From the NCBI RefSeq assembly GCF_001645385.1, contig NZ_LVHI01000022.1, positions 1 through 59,479 of the forward strand: a DNA stretch of 59,479 nt, given 5' to 3'. Source of the DNA: Rhodococcoides kyotonense. Its GTDB lineage: Bacteria; Actinomycetota; Actinomycetes; Mycobacteriales; Mycobacteriaceae. The notes under the pieces are model-generated. The model did not search any database, was not told where the DNA came from, and saw only the letters and a program-made list of their open reading frames with translations. The position numbers were made by a program, and so were the translations under genes. Below, one piece after another: positions 15,636 to 25,332 of this stretch (position 1 is the stretch's first letter; each line of letters opens with the position of its first letter).

Positions 15636-16550
15636 TCAGAGCGCCGTGATCCACCGCGCGATCTCGTCAGCGAGCTCGTCGCTATTGTCTTCGACCATCA
15701 GCATGTGGCCGTTCCCAGCGAGAACAGGCAGTTCGGACGACCAGAAGGTGACGGCGGCGCCCTGATCGGTGAGCCAGGCCACGATGTCCTGATCCAGCTG
15801 CGAGGGGTGGTCGGTATCGGCTCCACCCGTGAAGACGAGAATCGGCTTGTTCGTGAACGCGTCGGTCGGCCCGATCCTCATTTGGCTCCCACCGATGTTC
15901 TGACGCTGATAAAGCATCCGGGCCGGGATCGGCCGAAGGGTGCGGCGGAACACCTCGATGCACTCGCGGGGGAACCGCCGGCTGGGTCCGATGGCCTTGT
16001 CGTTCACGAAGGCGCTTGTGGGTTCCCAGAAACCCATCTTCGGGATGGTCCAGTCGATGGCCGCTCCACGGATGGAGACCTCCTGGTCGGACTCCCTCAC
16101 GATCTCGGGCACCGCCTGTACATTTCCAGGCGGGCCCGGAGCGACGGCTACGAGCCCGTCGATGAGATCGCCATGCGTCTCTAGGAGGCGGAAGCCAATC
16201 GGACCTGCCATCGAGTGCACGACCAGCACGACGTTCCGGCCGAGACCAGAGAGGAACACGCCCATCCCTCGGCACACGCTCTCATAGTCCAGCCGCGCAG
16301 ACGCCGCACGATCATCGACGTGTTGGGCCGCCTCATAGGACAACCCCAGCCAGTCCACCACCAGCACACCGTAGCCAAGCGATACCAATCGTGCCGCCCA
16401 GCCCTGTCGGCCGTCGGGCGTCTCGAGATAGCACTCCTTCGAGACACCACCCCCGTGCACGAGGACGATCCACCGAGCAGGCGCACCCGACGGCGCCAGT
16501 TCGGTGTACGAGATCGGCGCGACGTCGTCTGGGCGTGAAATCGAATCCAT
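15636..16550 (-). CDS. alpha/beta hydrolase, esterase-like
   Basis: A 304-residue alpha/beta hydrolase. IVLVHGGGVSKECY holds the oxyanion-hole HGGG (about residue 32). LVVHSMAGPIGF holds the nucleophile elbow HSMAG (Ser about residue 113). The acid is probably in LVFTGGADTDHPS and the His in GNGHMLMVED near the C-terminus. The start at 16550 has a GGGGAAG Shine-Dalgarno; a start at 16574 would overlap the upstream gene. It lies 16 bp after a second hydrolase gene and close to decayed phtR-like and phtB-like fragments. A role in cleaving phthalate esters is plausible by context only. Confidence 0.85.
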   Translation of the reverse strand: MDSISRPDDVAPISYTELAPSGAPARWIVLVHGGGVSKECYLETPDGRQGWAARLVSLGYGVLVVDWLGLSYEAAQHVDDRAASARLDYESVCRGMGVFLSGLGRNVVLVVHSMAGPIGFRLLETHGDLIDGLVAVAPGPPGNVQAVPEIVRESDQEVSIRGAAIDWTIPKMGFWEPTSAFVNDKAIGPSRRFPRECIEVFRRTLRPIPARMLYQRQNIGGSQMRIGPTDAFTNKPILVFTGGADTDHPSQLDQDIVAWLTDQGAAVTFWSSELPVLAGNGHMLMVEDNSDELADEIARWITAL

Positions 16551-16566
16551 AGCTTCCCCAGGCCTG

Positions 16567-17289
16567 TTAGGCAATGACGGCGTCGAGGGCCCGTGCGAGC
16601 CTCTCCGGATGCGTGAGCATCACCAAATGGCTTCCGTCGATCTCGATCGTGCGCGGACTATCAAGCCGCCCGGCCGCGGCCTGGTAGATCTCAGCGGGAA
16701 CGGCCTGGTCCTGAGCGAGGAACACATAACTTGACGGGATGCTGCTCGCCCAGAACTGGTCGAGGCGGATCGGCTCATTGGACCAGCCTGCCGGCGTTGG
16801 GACGAGCCTCGGCTCGAGCGCGGCGAGCTGCTGCTGCTCGAACGGGGACATGTCCTGCATAGACGCGGCCCAGAGCTCAGGCGGCATGACGATGGTGTTG
16901 TCGTCGGACTGACTCGCAAGCGCCTTCATCGCTGCGACCAACGGATCGGGGAGCACGTCGTTAATGGTCTCGCCGTCGCGCAGCACCCAGGCGTCGACGA
17001 AGACGACCCGGCCGATGCGCTCGGGCATCGCCTCAGCGACGAGTTGGATGAGCGGACCTCCGCCGCTATGACCGACGAGCACGATGTCGAGCTGGGTGAG
17101 CTCTCTTACCTGATCGATCAGATCGCGCGCCATCATGCTCATCGTGACGCCGGAGCGGTCCACGTCACCGTCTTCGAGACCGCGCAGCGTCGGCGCGATC
17201 ACCTCGTGCCCCATTCTGCGCAATTCGTCGGCGACGCCGTCCCACGCCCAGCCGCCTACCCATCCGCCGTGCACCAGTACGATCTGCAT
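16567..17289 (-). CDS. alpha/beta hydrolase, methylesterase-like
   Basis: A 240-residue alpha/beta hydrolase of the compact esterase type. It begins MQIVLVHGGWVGGWAWDGVA (oxyanion HGG), has DIVLVGHSGGGPLIQLVAE with nucleophile Ser in GHSGG (about residue 77), and ends with DGSHLVMLTHPERLARAL carrying the catalytic His. It is the first gene of a two-gene unit with the 304-residue hydrolase. The substrate is not set by sequence; plant methylesterases and bacterial ester or pyrethroid hydrolases share this pattern. The neighbouring phtR-like fragment makes an aromatic ester possible. Confidence 0.86.
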   Translation of the reverse strand: MQIVLVHGGWVGGWAWDGVADELRRMGHEVIAPTLRGLEDGDVDRSGVTMSMMARDLIDQVRELTQLDIVLVGHSGGGPLIQLVAEAMPERIGRVVFVDAWVLRDGETINDVLPDPLVAAMKALASQSDDNTIVMPPELWAASMQDMSPFEQQQLAALEPRLVPTPAGWSNEPIRLDQFWASSIPSSYVFLAQDQAVPAEIYQAAAGRLDSPRTIEIDGSHLVMLTHPERLARALDAVIA

Positions 17290-17450
17290 TGATCATCCTC
17301 TTCGCATATTTATCTGCTGAGCAGAACTTGTTCCTAACTAGAAGACACAATAGCTTGCGCGGCGCCAACAGTCCAGCATGGCTCGAGCTCTCTTCAGAAC
17401 GCGCCGAACGACCCCTGCACCAGGTCGCAGGGGAAAGAGACGACGAGCCT

Positions 17451-17845
17451 TCAGGAGGTCAGGTCGGCCAGACGTACGGCTGCCTCATCGAGGAGTGCGA
17501 CGAGGGTCTTCACCTTGCGGGGAGGCAAGCGGAACACCGGGGCAGATGCGTTGATCGCCAACCGCAGCCCGCTCGCCGAGGGAACGGCCACGGCCACCGA
17601 GGCCACGCCCTCCTCGCTCTCCTCCCGGTTCGTTGCATAGCCCTGCTTCGCGACAAGATCCAGTTGTGCGAGGAGCTCGGTCTTGGTACGGATCGACTGC
17701 GGAGTCACCTGTGAGAGTTGCTCGTCGGGGTAGAGACGGTCCAATTGTTCTCGCGGGAGCTGCGCCAGGAGAACCTTTCCCGTGGAGGTGCAATGGGCCG
17801 GCATCTCCTTGCCCAACCGTGAAGCGACTCGCACCGCCGTCGTCG
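17451..17845 (-). pseudogene. IclR-family regulator, C-terminal fragment
   Basis: About 130 codons of an IclR effector-binding domain: RVASRLGKEMPAHCTSTGKV, LLAQLPREQLDRLYPDEQL, ATNREESEEGVASVAVAV, ending AAVRLADLTS. The HTH half is missing; upstream of about 17845 the frame runs into antisense of an aldo/keto reductase fragment. It is homologous to the phtR-like gene at 44487-45365 (CTATGK, YPYEEL, STSQEESEDGV in the same order). Together with the adjoining reductase fragment it looks like the two ends of a divergent pair whose 5' halves were deleted. Confidence 0.85.
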
Positions 17846-18231
17846 GTTCCGCGACCGGGGTCGTGCCCGACGTGAACCAGATCCAGCTCAGCCCCGACAT
17901 CGCCCGTACCGTTCCTCGACGCGCGCACGAGGTGCTCGGTATCGTGACCGAGAGCTGGAGCCCGCTCGGCCGCGGGCCCGAGCTGCGGGAGAACCCGACG
18001 ATCGTGCAGATCGCGGCGGACGTCGGACGAACGGCGGCACAGGTGGTGCTCCGCTGGCACGTGCAGCAGGGCCTCGTGCCGGTGCCGAGATCGTCAGACC
18101 CCAAACGCCTGGTCGAGAACCTCTCGGTCTTCGACTTCCGCCTTAGCACCGACCAGATGGCCACGCTTGCGTCCCTCGACAACGGCGAAGCCGCCGCGCG
18201 GGACTCTGACCTGCCCGAGAACGGTCATTAG
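17846..18231 (+). pseudogene. aldo/keto reductase (phtB-like), C-terminal fragment
   Basis: About 125 codons of an aldo/keto reductase, from TGVVPDVNQIQLSPDIAR through ESWSPLGRGPELRENP and QVVLRWHVQQGLVPVPRSSD to the stop. It is strongly alike to the C-terminal half of the intact phtB-like reductase at 50076-50942: both end in ARDSD(L/S)PENGH. The N-terminal half, with the catalytic Tyr, is missing and replaced by the IclR fragment on the other strand, joined at about 17845. Confidence 0.88.
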
Positions 18232-18261
18232 TCCACCAAGAACACCAAAATCGTCACCGAT

Positions 18262-19087
<826 letters not shown>

Positions 19088-19405
19088 TCAGTCGTTCAGC
19101 CGGTGGAGCCAGTAGCCGGGTTCGCGGCGCTCGTGGGCGTAGGCGAGGATCAGGATCGTGTCCGGCTCCACCGTGTAGACGATGCGGTACGGGTATCCGC
19201 GAACGGCCTTGCTGCGGATCACGGTGCCATCGTCAGCGGTCGTGAATGGTGGGGCGGCGTTCGGCCATTGGTCGAGGTCTTTCCGGGCTTGCCTTGCTCG
19301 GTCGATGAGCGCAAGGCCGATCCCTGGCTCCTGGTCTTCGTACCAGCGCACGGCGGCGTCGAACTCCGCGACGGCCTCGGGGTGCTCTCGCTGGGCCAAG
19401 GTCAT
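19088..19405 (-). CDS. RelE/ParE-family toxin
   Basis: A 105-residue ParE-like toxin. HPEAVAEFDAAVRWYEDQEPGIG is the family N-terminal helix, and YPYRIVYTVEPDTILILAYAHERREPGYW is the C-terminal beta core with the conserved Arg and His-Glu-Arg. The ATG at 19405 overlaps the antitoxin stop in an ATGA junction. Depending on subtype the target would be gyrase (ParE) or mRNA (RelE); the sequence alone does not decide. It probably stabilises the element. Confidence 0.88.
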   Translation of the reverse strand: MTLAQREHPEAVAEFDAAVRWYEDQEPGIGLALIDRARQARKDLDQWPNAAPPFTTADDGTVIRSKAVRGYPYRIVYTVEPDTILILAYAHERREPGYWLHRLND

Positions 19406-19638
19406 GCGGTGAGCAAGGCGCGCAAACGCTCGTAGTGCTCGTCGGCATCCACCAGATCGACCGCACCCTCACGCACCTCGGCCAGTCGCCGGGTAGCCTC
19501 GGCACGCCAGGCTGCATCGACCTCGCTCTCGTCGTCTGCATCATGGAGGCTTTCGAGCAGGGCGTTAGCGACGACCGCGCGCTGATCGGCGTCGAGCGCG
19601 AGGCCGTCTCGGATCAGAGTTGCGGTGTCGGGTGTCAT
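19402..19638 (-). CDS. addiction-module antitoxin
   Basis: A 78-residue acidic protein upstream of and overlapping the toxin gene. The pattern MTPDTATLIRDGLALDADQR, then VVANALLESLH and VDAAWRAEATRRLAEVREG, is that of the short antitoxins paired with ParE-type toxins, in which a single-helix linker precedes the toxin-binding tail. The start at 19638 fits the family length; an ATG at 19668 would add ten residues without similarity. No strong Shine-Dalgarno is visible. Confidence 0.82.
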   Translation of the reverse strand: MTPDTATLIRDGLALDADQRAVVANALLESLHDADDESEVDAAWRAEATRRLAEVREGAVDLVDADEHYERLRALLTA

Positions 19639-19741
19639 GTATTCAAGTGTACGTCGAACGGCCGACAATCGCGCTGGGCGTCTGTGGCTCGGGTTGCGGG
19701 GCTGCTGTGAACGTCACGCCGACGCGACGTGCTGCTGATGC

Positions 19742-22700
19742 TCATAGGCCGCGTGCTGGCCCGTCATGTCGCGGGTCGTTGCGCCGCGGGTCGCGTTCGG
19801 TCGGCTCGCGGAGTTGCCGTTCGCGTTCGGCGAGTGCTTGCTGCCTTGCTTCGTGCTCGGCGCGGGTGGTTTCGATCCGTGCGGCGGCGTCGCGGATCGG
19901 TAGCGCGCGGAGGTAGTCGGCCTCGGCTCGGAGCGCGGTGGCTTGCTGGTGCGCCTGTCCTGCTTGCTGTGCTGGGTTCGGCAGTCGCATCCCGACCCGG
20001 TGGCGCATCACCGCCTGCGGCCCGTACTCGCTGACCAGCAACGCCCGGCGTTCCTGCTCGTGCCGCTGCCGCAACTCGTCACGGTCGGCTCGCGCGGCCT
20101 CGACGTGCTGGGCGGCGTCGATCACGCGGGGATCGGCCTCGGCGCGACGCTCGGCCTGTCGTGCCGCCCACTCGGGCAGGGTGTCGGTGGTGCGGGGTGG
20201 TTCGCCCCATGTTTCGCGCACCCGTGCCCGAACCGTCCGGGTGTGCTCGCTCGTCTGGCGGTGCTCCGCGCGGGCCTTGCGCCTGCCGAGCCTGCCGACG
20301 GTGGCGAGTCGGCTGCTTGCGGCGGCCTCGCGCTCGACAGCATCGAGATAGGTGGTGCCGTCTGCCTCGGCCTGCACCGTCAACGGTTCCGCGATTTCGG
20401 CACGGATGCGCGCCGCCTCGTCCTCGGCGTGGCGGAGCACGTCGGCGTGCTCGTCGTCCTCGGTCTTGTGTGTTGCGCGCTGGGCGTCGAACCTGGCAGC
20501 GGTCTGCTCCCAGCGTTCCGCCGCACGTTCGGCTCGTTCGGCTTCGGCGGTGAGGCGGGCGAGTTCTTCGGTGATGAGCTGCACGGGGCCATCGCTGACG
20601 AGGCCTTGCACGGCGTCGATGGCTTGGGCGGTGGCGTGGTCGAGGCCACGGTCTGCCGGGTCGCGTTCCATCGCCTCAACGAACCGCGCCCGCGCATCCG
20701 CCATATCAGCGGCGACGACGTGGAGTTGGTTCTGTTGGCGGCCTCTCGTCATGCCGACGTAGACGCCTGCCGCGCTCGTCGCCTCCGACAAGGCCGTGTG
20801 GGAGGCATCGACGGTTGCGCCTTGGACGCCGTAGGCGGTCGCGGCATACGACAGGTGCGCCCACTCGCTCACGTACTCGGCGGGGAGGGCGACGGTGCGG
20901 CTGTGCTTGCCTCCGCCGCTGACTTCGCGGGCGTAGACGCTGCCCTCGTCGGTCACATGCTGCACGATCCATTGCTGCCGGTTTGCCACGCCGAGGTCGC
21001 TGCTGTTCTTCCGGGTCTGGATCAGGTCGCCAGCGCCGATGCTCAGCCCGTCGCTGCCGGTCGTCGTCATAGTGTCGTCGACCTCGCCGCGCTCGACCCG
21101 CCCGGCGCGGATGTGCTCGTTCAGCTCGGTGGCCTCGTCGTTGGTGGCGACGGTGATCGCTTCGCCGTCGTGGGCGTGGGCGGTGATGTGCTCGCGGGCC
21201 GCTTCCTCGTCGGCATGCAAGGTCACGAGGCCCATCGTGGCGAGTCGGTCGAACACGTCGCCGGGGTGCTCCCGGTCACGCATGACCAACGTCAACGCCG
21301 CATACTCGGCATCGGTGAACCTGTGGAGTTCGGTCATGTCGTAGGTACGGCCACGAATCTGGGCGGCCATGTCGAGCACCCCGCCGCGCCCGACCGCCGG
21401 GAGCTGCGCCCGGTCGCCCACGAACGCGACCGACGCGCCTGCCTCGGCGGTGACGGTCAGCAGAGCGAGGGCGGTGTCCTGGTCGAGCATCCCCGCTTCG
21501 TCCACGATCACCCGCTCACCCCGCGACAGCACGGCGTCGTTTGGTGGGCCGGTGTAGATGTTCCCGGTTGCAGGGTCGGTGTCGCCGGGTGCGAGGCGTG
21601 TCCATACGCCGTCCTCGTTCCACCGCCACCCATGCGCATACACGAGCGCCGCGACGGAGGTTGCGGGCACGCCGAGTTCTTCGTGGGCGACCTGCGCCGC
21701 ACGCAACGTCGGCGCAACCACCCGCGAGGATCGCCCGTGCTCGGCTGCAACCTCGATGGCGACGCCGAGCATGGTGGTCTTGCCTGCGCCCGCCGCGCCC
21801 TCGACAATCACGAGCGGGTTGGTCGAGGCGACGGCAGCGGCGGCCACGGTCTGCCCGGTGTCGAGTCCGGCGGCTTGCGCAGCGTCGGTCACGTCGGGGT
21901 GCTTCGGCTCCCGTTCCGGCGTCGCGGCGGTGAGTTGGTCGCGGAGTGCGGTCTCGGCGGCGACGACGCCAAGGCTGGTGAGGTGGGCGACGTGCTCGGG
22001 TTGCACCATGCCCGGCGGCAGCACCGAGAAACAATCCGAGGCGGCGAGTCCGGTGGCGAGGTCGATGAACTCGCGCAACTCCGCCGGGGTCGCTTGCACG
22101 CCTGCCTCGGTGGTGATGCGGGTGACGTGCTCTCGCACGGTGTGCGGTGTCCAGGTCGATGCAGCCGCCGCGCAGCGATCCAGCGCACGACTGGCGACCT
22201 GTTGCACGCTGAGGTCATCCAGCGATGCCGGCGCAACGGTGTCGGGGTGCTGCAAGCTCTCGGGGTGGTAGCCGGCGTCTCGGAGTTCCTGCTGCCACCA
22301 CTGCTCGTTCTTCAAGTCCGCCGGTTTCTTGCCGGGCCGCTGGAACGCCCACGCCGCGTCCTGCATCCGAGCGGTCAACACCGGGCCGGGCGTCTCGCCG
22401 GGATGCTTCGCTTGCCACTCGGCCTCCATGCGTTCCAGGTTGCGTCTGATCTGCGCCGACCGCTTCGACATGACGGCGTTGAACGGCTCCAACTCCACAA
22501 CCTCACCGCTTACGGGGTCGAGGGTCAGGCCATGCTCGGAGAGCGTGGCGGCGAGCTGGGGGTGCGCGGCGATCACCGCCGTACCGAGAGCACGGATCGC
22601 GCCCTGCTGCTGGAACAACGCCGCCGTGGTCAGCGCCCGCCACTTCCCGCCCGCCCACACCCTCGTGCCAATCTGGAAATGGATATGCCGGTGCGGATCA

Positions 22701-23197
22701 CCCGCACGACTCGTCTTGTGCGTGATCGCGACGGTCTGCATGTGCTCGACCGGCAGCACCTCCTGCGCGCCGCGCGGCCCCGCCAACGTGACCGAATGCT
22801 GACCAAGGAAGTGCTGAATCTCCCGCGCCGCATCCCGCTGCGTCGCGTCCAACGCCTCGGACACGTCCGGGTGGAGTGCGGCGGCGACCGACAGGCTCTT
22901 CGGCGCGTTGATCGTCATCTCCGCGAACAACGGCGACCCCCGACGCACCTTGCCCGGCTTGCGCGGGGTACCCATCGACTCCCCGGTGTCCGGGTTCACC
23001 CAATCGACCCAGGCTTCGTACTCATCCGCCGACAGCGACCGAGCAGCGGTGACCTCGCCGGTCGCGTCGATCACGGCGTACTCGGCCACGGCCTGGTCTG
23101 CGCCGAGGTAGTACTCGTCAGCGCGGGAGCGGTCGGCCTCGACATAGGCGCGCGCGGCAGCACCGCTGCCGTGGAACAGCTTCACTCCACCCTTCAC
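19742..23197 (-). CDS. traA: MobF-type conjugative relaxase-helicase
   Basis: An 1151-residue TrwC/TraA-type protein that would nick oriT, stay bound to the 5' end and unwind the strand for transfer. Relaxase half: EMTINAPKSLSVAAALHPDV and the metal-binding triad in DPHRHIHFQIG (about residues 180-190); candidate catalytic Tyr in EYYLGADQAVAEY near the N-terminus. Helicase half: Walker A EGAAGAGKTTMLG, Walker B IVDEAGMLDQ, and further RecD-like motifs (VGDRAQLPAVGRGGVL). The C-terminal about 250 residues are a long charged helix. The GTG start at 23197 follows GAGGGAGG, which lies in a hairpin. No transfer apparatus is nearby. Confidence 0.92.
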   Translation of the reverse strand: MKGGVKLFHGSGAAARAYVEADRSRADEYYLGADQAVAEYAVIDATGEVTAARSLSADEYEAWVDWVNPDTGESMGTPRKPGKVRRGSPLFAEMTINAPKSLSVAAALHPDVSEALDATQRDAAREIQHFLGQHSVTLAGPRGAQEVLPVEHMQTVAITHKTSRAGDPHRHIHFQIGTRVWAGGKWRALTTAALFQQQGAIRALGTAVIAAHPQLAATLSEHGLTLDPVSGEVVELEPFNAVMSKRSAQIRRNLERMEAEWQAKHPGETPGPVLTARMQDAAWAFQRPGKKPADLKNEQWWQQELRDAGYHPESLQHPDTVAPASLDDLSVQQVASRALDRCAAAASTWTPHTVREHVTRITTEAGVQATPAELREFIDLATGLAASDCFSVLPPGMVQPEHVAHLTSLGVVAAETALRDQLTAATPEREPKHPDVTDAAQAAGLDTGQTVAAAAVASTNPLVIVEGAAGAGKTTMLGVAIEVAAEHGRSSRVVAPTLRAAQVAHEELGVPATSVAALVYAHGWRWNEDGVWTRLAPGDTDPATGNIYTGPPNDAVLSRGERVIVDEAGMLDQDTALALLTVTAEAGASVAFVGDRAQLPAVGRGGVLDMAAQIRGRTYDMTELHRFTDAEYAALTLVMRDREHPGDVFDRLATMGLVTLHADEEAAREHITAHAHDGEAITVATNDEATELNEHIRAGRVERGEVDDTMTTTGSDGLSIGAGDLIQTRKNSSDLGVANRQQWIVQHVTDEGSVYAREVSGGGKHSRTVALPAEYVSEWAHLSYAATAYGVQGATVDASHTALSEATSAAGVYVGMTRGRQQNQLHVVAADMADARARFVEAMERDPADRGLDHATAQAIDAVQGLVSDGPVQLITEELARLTAEAERAERAAERWEQTAARFDAQRATHKTEDDEHADVLRHAEDEAARIRAEIAEPLTVQAEADGTTYLDAVEREAAASSRLATVGRLGRRKARAEHRQTSEHTRTVRARVRETWGEPPRTTDTLPEWAARQAERRAEADPRVIDAAQHVEAARADRDELRQRHEQERRALLVSEYGPQAVMRHRVGMRLPNPAQQAGQAHQQATALRAEADYLRALPIRDAAARIETTRAEHEARQQALAERERQLREPTERDPRRNDPRHDGPARGL

Positions 23198-23202
23198 TCT
23201 GG

Positions 23203-23232
23203 CCTCCCTCACGAGTCGTCTCGTGAGAGAGG
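23203..23232. promoter_or_regulatory. hairpin containing the relaxase Shine-Dalgarno
   Basis: An inverted repeat with 13-bp arms (23203-23215 and 23220-23232, one mismatch, 4-base loop) lies immediately upstream of the relaxase GTG. On the minus strand the second arm includes GAGGGAGG, the ribosome-binding site. The stem could limit relaxase translation, or be part of an oriT, since oriT hairpins often lie beside MobF genes. Which one cannot be told from sequence. Confidence 0.5.
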
Positions 23233-23424
23233 TGCGCACTACGGCCCCGCCGTAAAATACGTGCCTCACTGAGATAGGGGGCAGATGACTGATGGAGCCG
23301 AGCGTCAGCGCGAGAGCGTCGCACAGAGTGTCGCTGGCAAGAGTTGGCGTCACAAAGTTCGAGGGAACTTTCGGAGTTCGGTTCGATGAAGTGACTAGTC
23401 TTCTCGGCGAACTTCGTGACCTGA

Positions 23425-24009
23425 TTACTGCCCGATGAGTCTTCGGGCAGCGGTGACGACGGAGGCACGGCGGCGTGCGTGTTCGGCGTCGCTCTCGGCT
23501 CCGGTGATCATGCGGGCGACCTGCGGTACCGCTGACCACCATCCGGCGAGTGAGAGCACGAGGAACATCAGGTGGTCGGCGTCGAGGTCGCTCGTTACTG
23601 TGCCCTTGGCCTGTCCGTCGGTCATGGCGGCGACTTTGTATCCGTAGTATTCGCGCCGCTCGGCCTCGTCGGGTACTTCGGTGTCGAAGACGAGCCCTTC
23701 CCAGCGCATGAGCCTGCCGAGTTCGGGGTGCTCGCGGTGGTAGTCGTAGACGCGCCCGGCGTAGTCGCCCACGTCCTCGGTTGCGAATGATTCGACGGGC
23801 ACGTCGCGGGCTACCTTCGCCAGTTCCTCGCGCAGTACGGTGGCGAAAAGTCTGTCCTTGCCCCCGAAGTGCGTGTAGACGCGCTCCTTGTTCACCCCGG
23901 CGGCCTTGGCGATGCGCTCGATGGTCGTGCCGTGCGGCCCGTGCGCGGCGAACTCGGCCACCGCCGCGTCGAGGATGCGGCGCTTCCTGCCCTCAACATC
24001 CCAGCCCAT
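23425..24009 (-). CDS. TetR-family transcriptional regulator
   Basis: A 194-residue TetR regulator. The DNA-binding domain is ILDAAVAEFAAHGPHGTTIE, then RIAKAAGVNKERVYTHFGGK (residues about 11-50). The C-terminal ligand domain is divergent. The start at 24009 has GGGAGGTGG upstream and matches the family; a much longer in-frame extension to 24714 is antisense to the MFS gene and rejected. It is divergent from the MFS/SDR/AraC cluster, with two matching palindromes in the gap, so it probably represses that cluster and itself. Confidence 0.92.
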   Translation of the reverse strand: MGWDVEGRKRRILDAAVAEFAAHGPHGTTIERIAKAAGVNKERVYTHFGGKDRLFATVLREELAKVARDVPVESFATEDVGDYAGRVYDYHREHPELGRLMRWEGLVFDTEVPDEAERREYYGYKVAAMTDGQAKGTVTSDLDADHLMFLVLSLAGWWSAVPQVARMITGAESDAEHARRRASVVTAARRLIGQ

Positions 24010-24040
24010 CGTTCCCACCTCCCGTCTCGTGCGGTAAACC

Positions 24041-24105
24041 CAACGCTCACGTTGCGTCTTCGCGGTTAGCCTACTACAGTCAAATCCAACGGAAACGTTG
24101 GATTT
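24041..24105. promoter_or_regulatory. two TetR operators, CAACG-N4-CGTTG
   Basis: A perfect 10-bp inverted repeat AAATCCAACG (24082-24091) with its partner (24096-24105) around GAAA, and a second, shorter copy CAACG-CTCA-CGTTG at 24041-24054. Both share the CAACG-N4-CGTTG core and lie between the divergent tetR and MFS genes. The right-hand site ends four bases before the MFS start codon, so binding would block that promoter or a leaderless start. Confidence 0.75.
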
Positions 24106-24108
24106 GGA

Positions 24109-25332
24109 GTGGTGGTGTCTGCGAACTCGACGGAACAGATAGCGGGAGCAGGCGAGGCGCGCGAGCACCCGGCAGGGAACGGCGTGGTCGTGCTGCTCGT
24201 GGTCACGGCGCTGCTGGTGCTCACGCAGTTGTACGCGGCAATCCCGCTGATCGCCCCGATCGGTGCGGAACTCGGCTCTGATGTGACGTTCGCGCTCTCG
24301 ACGGTGTTCAGCGTGTGCTATGCGGTCGGGTTCCTGATCTGGGGGCCGTTGGCCGATCAGTACGGGCGGAAGCGGATCATGCTCATCGGCCTGGTGTATC
24401 TCACCGTCGCGACCATCGCCTGCGGCTTCGCCTCCACGGTGCCGATGCTTGCTGCGCTGCGCGGGGTGCAGGGGGTGATGGCGTCGAGTTTCGCGCCGGT
24501 TGCGCTCGCGTATCTGGCCGAAGCGACCCCGCTGAAGCGTCGGGCAACGGCGATCGGGGCCATGTCGACGGCATTCCTCGTTGCCGGGATCGCAGGCCAA
24601 GTACTCGCCTCCGCGCTCAGCCTGACGTTGGGCTGGCAGTGGGTGTTCATCCTCTCCGGCATCATGCTCGGCCTCGGCATGATCGGCGTCGCCGTGCTCG
24701 TCACCGAGCCGCACAGTCGCAGAGACGATGCGAGCCTGGTGCGTCGCTTCGCCGTAGTCGGGAGGGTCGCCACACGCCCCTCGGTGCTGCTACTGAGCCT
24801 CGCGCACCTAACGCTGCTGTTGTCGTTCGTCGGCATGTACACCGGCCTCGGCCCGCACCTGACCGACCTCTGCCTGGACTCATCGCAGGTGATCTGGCTC
24901 CGCCTCGTCGGGCTGCCGGGCATGTTCGCCTCCCTCTTCGCGGGCGCTATTGCGAAGCGTCTCGGCGGCGCGGGGGTTGCACGTGCCGGGTTCGCCCTCG
25001 CCGCGATTGGGCTGCTGATCGAAGCCGCACTCTCGGCATCCCTCGCGGGCACGGCGCTGGCGAGTCTCGTGTGAGTCACTGGGGTCGCGCTCGCGGTGCC
25101 CGCGATGATCACCCTGTTCGGCGAGACCGCCGCCCCGAACCGGGCCGGTGGGATGGCGCTCAACGGATTCGTGCTGTTCCTCGGTGCCAGCGTCGGCCCA
25201 CTCACTGCCTACCTGGGCTTGGACTTCCCGATCCTGCTCGTCAGTCTCGCCGCGCTCATGGTGCTCGCCGTCGCCAGCCTCACCGGGTTCGCCCGACTCA
25301 CCCGCACGCCCGCTTCGGAGGTACCTGTATGA
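24109..25332 (+). pseudogene. MFS drug-type efflux transporter with in-frame TGA
   Basis: A 12-helix major-facilitator protein of the Bcr/CflA type. WGPLADQYGRKRIMLIGL is the loop 2-3 motif A; the helices run on through AGVARAGFALAAIGLLIEAAL. A TGA at 25072-25074 breaks the frame after TALASLV, and the same frame then continues VTGVALAVPAMITLFGETAA through two further helices to 25332. The gene is thus a nonsense mutant, unless the stop is a sequencing error or is read through. The GTG start at 24109 follows a TetR operator. The end overlaps the SDR start (ATGA). Confidence 0.85.

Noticed and set aside
19943..23272. A very long plus-strand open frame opposite the relaxase gene
   Set aside because: It is the antisense shadow of the relaxase in high-GC sequence; it has no motif and no start signal, while the minus strand has full relaxase and helicase motifs.
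24010..24714. A long in-frame N-terminal extension of the TetR protein
   Set aside because: The extension is His/Arg/Asp-rich antisense of the MFS gene. The TetR family start and a strong ribosome-binding site are at 24009.
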